Source: Smithella sp. D17
Lineage (GTDB): Bacteria > Desulfobacterota > Syntrophia > Syntrophales > Smithellaceae
Reading direction: 5' to 3'
Assembly: GCA_000753945.1 (NCBI GenBank)
Contig: JQOA01000248.1
Location: 1 to 7,389 of the forward strand
DNA length: 7,389 nucleotides
Under the pieces are notes generated by a model that did no database searches, was not told the DNA's origin, and was given only the letters and a program-made list of their open reading frames with translations. Every line of letters starts with the position of its first letter. Position 1 is the stretch's first letter. Below, in pieces: positions 1 through 4,647 of the stretch. A program made the translations under genes and the position numbers.

Positions 1-7
1 TTGCTTT

Positions 8-397
8 TTATGAAAATAGGGTTAAAGTTGGGTTAAGATTCAACATGGCGTCCAAAGCATACAACTTAAAATAATAACGATGCGTGCCGCCCGGAGGACA
101 AGGGCCGTCATAGCCATAATTCCCGTAAGAATTTTTGCCATTTTTCCCTAATCCGGACACTTCTTCTTCCCGCACGACGTTTTCCGGCAAGCCGTTAACA
201 CTTGCCGGTATATCGAAAATTACCCAATGTACCCAGGTACCTACGGGCGCGTCGGGATCATCGCAGATGAGCGCGAAGCTTTTAGTTTCTTTTGGCGCAC
301 CGCTCCAGGAAAGTGACGGCGAAATATTTTGATTTTCATAGGCGTACCTAGCCGGAAGCATATCTTCATGTTTAAACGACGAACTTGTTATTTCCAT
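8..397 (-). CDS. YbhB/YbcL family PEBP (Raf kinase inhibitor-like) protein, probably C-terminally truncated
   Basis: This 129-residue protein belongs to the phosphatidylethanolamine-binding protein family. Bacterial members are small soluble proteins with an anion/phospholipid-head-group pocket and mostly unknown physiological roles. The pocket signatures are all present: DDPDAP at residues 46-51, the conserved His in TWVHWVIFDIP (His57), and GPCPPGGTHRYYFKLYALD at about 98-116. No signal peptide is seen, so it is probably cytoplasmic. The ATG at 395-397 is preceded by a perfect AGGAGG (405-410 on the complement, 7-base spacing). Bacterial relatives are normally about 150-160 residues and end in a helix after LDxxLxLxPG(A/L)TKxxL. 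Here the sequence reads LNLNPTLTLFS and stops at 8-10, which removes roughly 25 residues. The in-frame codons after the stop read K-A, as the family would continue, so a recent nonsense change or small insertion is possible. The family call is firm; the truncation is inferred, because the window ends here. Confidence 0.85.
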   Translation of the reverse strand: MEITSSSFKHEDMLPARYAYENQNISPSLSWSGAPKETKSFALICDDPDAPVGTWVHWVIFDIPASVNGLPENVVREEEVSGLGKNGKNSYGNYGYDGPCPPGGTHRYYFKLYALDAMLNLNPTLTLFS

Positions 398-472
398 AAT
401 TCCCCCTCCTTTTATATTGGCATCAATTTTATTCTTGCTCGTTTTTGAACAATTGATATAAATTCACTGTAC

Positions 473-501
473 ATTCTAACCGAAGGTTATCGAGCAGTCA
501 A
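473..501 (-). promoter_or_regulatory. Predicted sigma70 promoter for the PEBP gene
   Basis: On the minus strand, TTGACT (496-501) and TAGAAT (473-478) are separated by exactly 17 bases, each matching consensus at 5 of 6 positions. Transcription would start near 466 and leave a leader of about 70 bases before the ATG at 397. This is a sequence match only. Confidence 0.5.
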
Positions 502-519
502 TAACTCTTATGAACCAGA

Positions 520-547
520 TTGACACTTATGATTCCTGTGGTATCAT
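520..547 (+). promoter_or_regulatory. Predicted sigma70 promoter for the methyltransferase gene
   Basis: A perfect TTGACA (520-525) is followed, after 16 bases, by TATCAT (542-547, 5 of 6 matches). Transcription would start near 554, about 24 bases before the ATG at 578. It diverges from the predicted PEBP promoter 18 bases to the left, so polymerases at the two sites could interfere with each other or share a regulator. Confidence 0.55.
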
Positions 548-577
548 TACTACATTAATTGATGGGCAAGGTTGCAT

Positions 578-1363
578 ATGAATATCAATGAACAGATAAA
601 TCGCGAAATAGGCGTTCACGGACAAAAATGGAATGAGATGCATGAAGGATATTTTTCAAGCTCCGTTATAGCCCATCCTCTTGTAGCGACTATAACCAAG
701 TATCTTTTAGGTTCGCATACGGATTTGCTGGTGGACTTGGGAGGAGGAACTGGTTTTATACTCCTGGAACTGATTACGAAGGGCACAACGACAAATATAA
801 TTCCGGTAAATCTCGACTGCTCCGAAACTCAACTGGAAGCAATGGAAAAAAGCGGTATCTTTTGCGTAAATCGTTCGATTTCCGACTTTAGCCGAAATGA
901 TCTGACCTCCATTAATAAAAAAGTATTTTTCATTATGCGATCGGTGTTGCATTATTTCGGCAAGGATGGACTGATTTCTATACTTCGTCACATTCGCAAT
1001 CAGGCTCGGGAAAATGAAATTTTCATTCATCAAACTGCCTGCTTTGAAAATGCGGAAGAAGCCCGTTGTATCAATTTTCTGTATAGAGAAATGCGTACTC
1101 AAAAATGGTATCCTACCATCAGAGAACTGCACGATAGTATGGCAATTAATGATTGGCAAATGATTGATACATGTCCGGCGCCGCCACTGAAATTAACTTC
1201 TGAAGCACTGGGACAGCGATATGGGCTCGATTTGCAATCGTTGGAGAAAATTTGCGGCAGGGTCAAGGGACAGTTTGGAGAAATGGAGAATGTTTTTCAA
1301 CTTACGCCGGATGGTTTTGTTGCCTATCTTCATTACCGTATTTGTGTTTCTAAAGCCATTTGA
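578..1363 (+). CDS. Class I SAM-dependent methyltransferase, substrate unknown
   Basis: This 261-residue protein carries a Rossmann-type methyltransferase core. Motif I is LLVDLGGGTG (residues 50-59), the SAM-binding glycine loop. The acidic end of strand 2 is NLDCSE (Asp80), and a post-motif-II segment IMRSVLHYFG (about 119-128) corresponds to the VLHH-like segment of small-molecule methyltransferases. The last ~110 residues are helical (GQRYGLDLQSLEKI, then TPDGFVAYLHYRI) and probably form the substrate-specific part, but I do not recognise the subfamily. No membrane segment or signal peptide is seen. I chose the ATG at 578 because AAGG (568-571) lies 6 bases upstream. An in-frame TTG at 572 would add two residues but leaves no room for a ribosome site. 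The gene has its own predicted promoter (520-547). No biosynthetic partner lies next to it, so the substrate cannot be inferred. Confidence 0.85.
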   Translation: MNINEQINREIGVHGQKWNEMHEGYFSSSVIAHPLVATITKYLLGSHTDLLVDLGGGTGFILLELITKGTTTNIIPVNLDCSETQLEAMEKSGIFCVNRSISDFSRNDLTSINKKVFFIMRSVLHYFGKDGLISILRHIRNQARENEIFIHQTACFENAEEARCINFLYREMRTQKWYPTIRELHDSMAINDWQMIDTCPAPPLKLTSEALGQRYGLDLQSLEKICGRVKGQFGEMENVFQLTPDGFVAYLHYRICVSKAI

Positions 1364-1490
1364 AGACAGGTGTTAGGTCTCGTCCGGCACATATTCGTTT
1401 TTACAATCCATTTCTTTAATAACGATTGGGTTGTTGTGGCGGATAAGGAAGTAAAACAATAATCTTCAACATAATAAAGATTACCATGTT

Positions 1491-1510
1491 CCCGGGACAG
1501 ACTATTTTAT
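1491..1510. other. GGGACAGACTATTTT-type motif in the 1364-1560 intergenic gap, possible REP-type remnant
   Basis: The 197-base gap between the methyltransferase and the zinc-ribbon gene has no convincing gene. It contains CCGGGACAGACTATTTTAT, which resembles, from memory, the GGGGACAGAC-type ends associated with REP-linked tyrosine transposases. No transposase, paired copy or hairpin is visible here, so this is only a hint. The rest of the gap shows nothing recognisable. Confidence 0.15.
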
Positions 1511-1560
1511 AGGAACCGGTGTGTATCTGCCATAAATTGCTACATCTGTGAGCAAATAAT

Positions 1561-1890
1561 ATGTTCTGCCCCAAATGCAAAAGCGAATACAGAGAAGGTT
1601 TTTATAAGTGCACCGATTGTGGAACAGATTTGGTTGCTGAAGAGCCGCCGGAACTTATGGAAGAAGTAAGTTATGTCAATCTCGTTGAAGTTTATTCTAC
1701 TTATCAACAGGGCGATATAGCTTTCATAAAATCTGTTCTTGACGGTGAGGGTATCACATATTATTTTGCGGGAGAAAGTTCTATTATGCTCGTTGCCGGG
1801 GGAGCTTATGCCCGTTTGCTGGTAAAAGTCGAGGAGGCGGACCGGGCAAGAGAAATTTTGCGGGAGCTGGATTTTCTGGAAAAAAATTAA
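1561..1890 (+). CDS. Zinc-ribbon protein with DUF2007 (putative signal-transducing) domain
   Basis: This 109-residue protein opens with a four-cysteine zinc ribbon: Cys3-x2-Cys6, then Cys17-x2-Cys20, in MFCPKCKSEYREGFYKCTDC. After an acidic linker comes a ferredoxin-like alpha/beta segment from about residue 38 (VNLVEVYSTYQQGDIAFIKSVLDGEGITYYF) to ARLLVKVEEADRAREILREL near 103. That pattern matches the DUF2007 family, often labelled putative prokaryotic signal-transducing protein. The function is unknown; the fold suggests a small ligand- or protein-binding module and no catalytic residues are evident. The ATG at 1561 has only a weak GTGAG (1548-1552) upstream. The TAA at 1888-1890 coincides with the boundary of an antisense methyltransferase fragment, and the usual C-terminal helix (REILRELDF) is present, so this gene looks intact. 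Confidence 0.85.
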   Translation: MFCPKCKSEYREGFYKCTDCGTDLVAEEPPELMEEVSYVNLVEVYSTYQQGDIAFIKSVLDGEGITYYFAGESSIMLVAGGAYARLLVKVEEADRAREILRELDFLEKN

Positions 1891-2137
1891 AGGAGTTCTC
1901 TACATAGGGCAAATTAAAAATATCCGCCTGCTCAAAGAAAACATTAGTCAAGCCCGCCGCCGCCACTTTTTTTCTGGCTTCGGCAAGAGAGGTCTCGGAT
2001 ATATCGACAGAAGTAATCAAGGCATCAGGACTGTTTTTTGCCAGCGTAACCGTTTGCGCTCCAACGCCGCAACCGGCTTCTAAAACATGGCTTCCCGCCG
2101 GATAAAAAGCGCCGGAGTGCAGCAACTCAACCAGCTA
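1891..2137 (-). pseudogene. Remnant of a SAM-dependent methyltransferase, both ends missing
   Basis: About 82 codons of a second methyltransferase survive on the minus strand. They begin just after a TAG at 2135-2137 with LVELLHSGAFYPAG. They continue through motif I (VLEAGCGVGAQTVTLA), the strand-2 acidic residue (SVDISETSLAEARKK) and ADIFNLPYVENSF, and end at about 1891. Related enzymes are about 270 residues, have some 30-40 residues before this point, and continue DH(I/V)FVCFVLEHL after ENSF. Here both continuations are absent. Downstream of ENSF the frame simply reads backwards through the zinc-ribbon gene and is not real protein. The upstream frame is closed by the TAG, and no start codon or ribosome site fits. 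The core is not frameshifted, so the loss may be recent. It is not close in sequence to the intact methyltransferase at 578-1363, so the two are probably not duplicates. Confidence 0.75.
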
Positions 2138-2279
2138 ATGAAATAATTACGATTTTCACTCTAATGTAACTTAGGGTATTAAAATAGCATAGCCTGTTTT
2201 TTCTTAAAAGGAGAAAGTTATCAAATCGTTGCCCGTTTTGCCGGAATGTGGTATTGACCATTAACCTCTATCAAAAAGC

Positions 2280-2288
2280 AGGAGGAGG
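2280..2288 (+). promoter_or_regulatory. Strong Shine-Dalgarno that sets a TTG start
   Basis: AGGAGGAGG lies 4-7 bases before a TTG at 2293-2295, which is in frame with the CoA-ligase reading frame. It is the strongest ribosome site near the gene. It argues against the GTG at 2248, whose extra 15 residues would be encoded across this very site. Confidence 0.75.
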
Positions 2289-2292
2289 ATTT

Positions 2293-3765
2293 TTGGCAAC
2301 AGAAAATATCTTACAAGAATTTGCAGATATTGACAGAATATTCGATCCGAAGAGCATTGCGATAATCGGGGTTTCTTCCGAGGGACCCGGTTTCGGTCGC
2401 AGCATTTTTATTTCACATCGTTCCATTGGCTATGAGGGCAAATTGTATCCTGTTAATAAGCGAGGCGGTTCCATTGAAGGAATGAAAATTTATTCTTCCA
2501 TAGAGGCCATCCCCGACAAAATAGATTTTGCCATTATTGCCGTGCCGGCGCATCTGGTTCCTTCAGCATTGGAAGCCTGCCGGTCGAAGGGAGTGGTGGG
2601 TGCTGAAATTCTTTCCTCGGGTTTCAGTGAAACAGGTACACCGGAAGGCATAGCGCTGGAAGAAGAGCTAAAGACGATAGCTAAAAAAGGAATCAGGCTC
2701 ATCGGTCCGAATTGTTTCGGAATATATTGTCCTAAATCAGGACTTACCATGCTTCCCGGTCCGGACCTTTCGCGAAAACCGGGAAGTGTTGCGTTGATTT
2801 CTCAGAGCGGCGGTCTTTCCGTAGATTTCGGCTATATTGGAAAATGGAGAGGAATACATTTTTCCAAAATTATCAGCTTTGGAAACGGTTGCGATCTCAG
2901 GGAAACGGAGATGCTTCGCTATCTTCGTCATGATCCTGAAACAAGAGTAATCTGTATGTACATCGAAGGCGTTTCCGATGGCCGTGATTTTTTTACTGCT
3001 CTAAAGGAAGTAGCCGCGGAGAAGCCCGTCATCATAATTAAGGGAGGTTTGTCGGAATCTGGAAGCAGAGCGGCCGCGAGTCATACAGCTTCACTCGGTG
3101 GAAACAAGGCTATCTGGGAAGCCGCGCTTAGGCAATGTCATGTGACTCAGGTTGAAAATCTTGAAGAAATGAGTGATGTTGCACTGACTTTTTCACTGCT
3201 TCCACCACGGGAATATAAAGGCTGTGCCGTTATGGGCGGTGGCGGTGCGTTGGGGATAGCGGCAGCGGATACGGCAGAGCCCTATGGAATCAAAGTGCCG
3301 AGCCTCAGAAAGGATTTGCAGGAGGCAATTCTGGAAGTTCTGCCCAAGCCCGGTTCAAGCGCGACCAATCCTGTAGACATAGCCAATCCTTATGTCAGTC
3401 CTAAGTACATCAGGGAGATTCTTCTTTATGCCTCTCAGGACGAAAATATTGACTTTCACATCGTCATCCAACTTTTGTATCACTACAAAGCACTGCAGTT
3501 GAACCTGGGCAACGTCAAACTAGGGGAGATTACCCCGTATAAAGAACTGGCGAAAGTTTGCCGCGAAGCAATGGACATCGGAAAGAAACCGGTAATGCTT
3601 ATTTTGCCAAATATCAGGCGGGACGAAGATGACCTTGAGATTGAAAAAGTCAACCGGGAAACCCGCCGCCTGTTTACCGAAGCGGGAATGCCGGTTTTTG
3701 ACAGCGTGAAAAATGCGTTCAATGCCGTTGCCTCGATTTCCAGGTATTATCGTTACCGCCGATAA
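2293..3765 (+). CDS. Acetate/acyl-CoA ligase (ADP-forming) alpha-subunit-type protein, CoA-binding
   Basis: This 490-residue protein has the layout of the alpha subunit of NDP-forming acyl-CoA synthetases. These enzymes interconvert acyl-CoA + ADP + Pi and acid + CoA + ATP through a phosphohistidine. Numbering from the TTG, an N-terminal CoA-binding Rossmann domain starts at FDPKSIAIIGVS (17-28) and runs to IGPNCFG (137-143). A succinyl-CoA-ligase-like domain follows with SVALISQSGGLS (165-176), SFGNGCDL (195-202) and the loop SHTASLGG (263-270), whose His264 fits the phosphorylated histidine. A third domain contains VMGGGGALG (313-321) and ATNPVD (357-362). The ATP-grasp beta part is absent from this protein and from its neighbours. 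It must therefore pair with a beta subunit encoded elsewhere or have another role. In anaerobes such enzymes conserve ATP from acyl-CoA. The acyl substrate cannot be told from sequence. The start is set by the AGGAGGAGG at 2280-2288; a GTG at 2248 is the alternative. Confidence 0.88.
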   Translation: MATENILQEFADIDRIFDPKSIAIIGVSSEGPGFGRSIFISHRSIGYEGKLYPVNKRGGSIEGMKIYSSIEAIPDKIDFAIIAVPAHLVPSALEACRSKGVVGAEILSSGFSETGTPEGIALEEELKTIAKKGIRLIGPNCFGIYCPKSGLTMLPGPDLSRKPGSVALISQSGGLSVDFGYIGKWRGIHFSKIISFGNGCDLRETEMLRYLRHDPETRVICMYIEGVSDGRDFFTALKEVAAEKPVIIIKGGLSESGSRAAASHTASLGGNKAIWEAALRQCHVTQVENLEEMSDVALTFSLLPPREYKGCAVMGGGGALGIAAADTAEPYGIKVPSLRKDLQEAILEVLPKPGSSATNPVDIANPYVSPKYIREILLYASQDENIDFHIVIQLLYHYKALQLNLGNVKLGEITPYKELAKVCREAMDIGKKPVMLILPNIRRDEDDLEIEKVNRETRRLFTEAGMPVFDSVKNAFNAVASISRYYRYRR

Positions 3766-3800
3766 GCTTAAAAACTTTGTTTTCTTTTTCCCGAGCGGGA

Positions 3801-3829
3801 TTGACAAACCAACTCATCAATTATATGAA
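3801..3829 (+). promoter_or_regulatory. Predicted sigma70 promoter for the small membrane protein
   Basis: A perfect TTGACA (3801-3806), 17-base spacer and TATGAA (3824-3829, 4 of 6 matches) sit 36 bases after the stop of the CoA-ligase gene and 33 bases before the next ATG. This suggests the downstream gene can be transcribed independently. It is a sequence match only. Confidence 0.45.
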
Positions 3830-3862
3830 CTGACACCGGAAATAATTTAAAAGAAATTTATT

Positions 3863-4198
3863 ATGCCTTTATATTTACAAATAATTCTGCTGGTTGCCGC
3901 TTTAATTGCCTTTGTTGTCCTTATTCTTTACATGGGTGGTTTAGCTGTACAGAAGACTTGCTTAAAAATAATCGCCGAACTGGAAGAAGCCAGAGCCTTT
4001 AAAGAAGCGAGGGCGATGAAAATTCAGGATGAACGGAAAAATATATTCCGCGTAGGCACCAAAAATATTCGCCCCAAAGCACTAAAGCTGCTGCTTGAAG
4101 ATGGTCTGGTAATTAAAACAAACAACGGGAAATATTATCTGGACAAAGAAAAACTCACCCAGGCCAAAGCTCAGTTAGATTCAACAAAGACAAAGTGA
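3863..4198 (+). CDS. Small membrane-anchored protein with possible C-terminal winged-helix-like module, unknown function
   Basis: I do not recognise a named family for this 111-residue protein. Residues 4-29 form one clear hydrophobic transmembrane segment (LQIILLVAALIAFVVLILYM). A charged helix rich in Glu, Ala, Lys and Arg follows (about 35-60, possible coiled coil). The C-terminal part reads RPKALKLLLEDGLVIKTNNGKYYLDKEKL (70-98). This helix, then a beta turn with GKYYLD, resembles the recognition helix and wing of a winged-helix domain. That reading is pattern-based and not secure, since the module is short. With no signal cleavage site, it is probably a single-pass inner-membrane protein with its soluble part in the cytoplasm. 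The ribosome site upstream of the ATG is weak (AAAAGAAA only). A predicted promoter lies at 3801-3829. Base composition resembles its neighbours. Confidence 0.65.
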   Translation: MPLYLQIILLVAALIAFVVLILYMGGLAVQKTCLKIIAELEEARAFKEARAMKIQDERKNIFRVGTKNIRPKALKLLLEDGLVIKTNNGKYYLDKEKLTQAKAQLDSTKTK

Positions 4199-4235
4199 AC
4201 GTTATCGGGCACATTCCCAAAATGCGCCGGTTCAA

Positions 4236-4379
4236 TTATTTAATATTTATTGTGAAACTCCAATTACGAAGGCGAAGCTTAATTAGCAATTTGCGGATTA
4301 TAAGAGCAGGTCTGAGTTTTCCGATTTGTTGATTGGTTTGAGGAAACCTGAAAAGGACTATCTGACCTTCGGTAATCAT
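4236..4379 (-). pseudogene. MazF/PemK-family toxin gene, truncated after the first ~30 residues
   Basis: A 47-codon reading frame starts at an ATG (4377-4379) that overlaps the antitoxin stop codon as ATGA, the translational coupling typical of type II toxin-antitoxin pairs. Residues 1-31 match the N-terminus of PemK/MazF-type mRNA interferases: ITEGQIVLFRFPQT (first SH3-like strand) and GKLRPALIIRKL, where Arg23-Pro24 aligns with the RP of E. coli MazF (catalytic Arg29). After RKL the sequence turns into LIKLRLRNWSFTINIK and stops at 4236-4238. Family members are about 110-130 residues. Everything beyond the first third is missing, including the region holding the conserved catalytic Thr (Thr52 in E. 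coli MazF). No continuation was found in the other minus-strand frames between 4199 and 4290, so this looks like a deletion or replacement rather than a simple frameshift. It is almost certainly inactive as an endoribonuclease. Confidence 0.75.
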
Positions 4380-4579
4380 GAGAAAGATTCTTTCATATCC
4401 GCAAGGGAATAAGGTGATTTTTCATCGTCCATCCCACGCATCGAAGATGAAAGGGATAACTCAGACCAATCCTTCTCTTCAGTTTTCGATCGAAGGTACT
4501 CTACAAAGTCAAGAACTTCAGCCTTTTTATAGTCGGGCAATTTGTGAACTTGCTCAATAATTTTCTCCTCTAAACTCAT
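4376..4579 (-). CDS. DUF2281-type antitoxin
   Basis: This 67-residue acidic protein begins MSLEEKIIEQVHKLPDYKKA, then EVLDFVEYLRSK. This is the helical DUF2281 signature (a KLP motif followed by a helix ending in DFVEYL). It continues with a WSELSLSSSMRGMDDEKSPYSLADMKESF tail of the kind that typically wraps around a toxin. Such proteins are commonly the first gene of type II toxin-antitoxin operons. The expected partner follows at once, overlapping by ATGA, but it is a truncated MazF/PemK gene. The ATG at 4577-4579 has an excellent AAGGAGG (4587-4593 on the complement, 7-base spacing). The antitoxin reading frame itself looks complete. It lies 68 bases downstream of the primase-helicase gene on the same strand, so it may be co-transcribed with it as well as using its own promoter. 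Confidence 0.85.
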   Translation of the reverse strand: MSLEEKIIEQVHKLPDYKKAEVLDFVEYLRSKTEEKDWSELSLSSSMRGMDDEKSPYSLADMKESFS

Positions 4580-4603
4580 AAAACAGCCTCCTTATTATTT
4601 TAT

Positions 4604-4632
4604 ATTTTATCAAAAAAAAGCACAATAAACAA
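4604..4632 (-). promoter_or_regulatory. Possible promoter of the antitoxin-toxin pair
   Basis: In the AT-rich gap between the helicase stop and the antitoxin start, TTGTTT (4627-4632) and TAAAAT (4604-4609) stand 17 bases apart on the minus strand. The -10 box matches at 5 of 6 positions, the -35 box at only 3 of 6. The composition is so AT-rich that chance matches are likely. Confidence 0.3.
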
Positions 4633-4647
4633 ATATTTAAACGATGA

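Noticed and set aside
707..1159. A 150-codon open frame on the minus strand inside the methyltransferase gene
   Set aside because: It lies wholly within a well-supported plus-strand gene with recognisable motifs, and its own translation shows no family pattern.
1370..1462. A 30-codon frame starting at GTG in the gap after the methyltransferase
   Set aside because: It is simply the same frame continuing past the methyltransferase TGA, with no ribosome site and no recognisable motif.
1784..1890. Continuation of the antisense methyltransferase frame through the zinc-ribbon gene
   Set aside because: The translated sequence (proline-rich, PAPAKFLLPGPPPRLL) has no methyltransferase character, whereas the plus strand encodes a clear DUF2007 domain. 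The real fragment ends at about 1891.
3747..3765. Inverted repeat TTATCG/CGATAA at the end of the CoA-ligase gene as a terminator
   Set aside because: It is a six-base, AT-rich stem with a seven-base loop inside the coding sequence and has no T run directly after it.
4208..4228. Hairpin GGCACATT/AATGCGCC as a terminator for the small membrane protein gene
   Set aside because: The stem is 8 bases with a mismatch and is followed by GGTTCAATTATTT rather than a T run, so it is too weak to call.
4378..4560. A 60-codon plus-strand frame opposite the antitoxin
   Set aside because: It is the complement of the antitoxin gene, which has a strong Shine-Dalgarno and a recognisable family signature.
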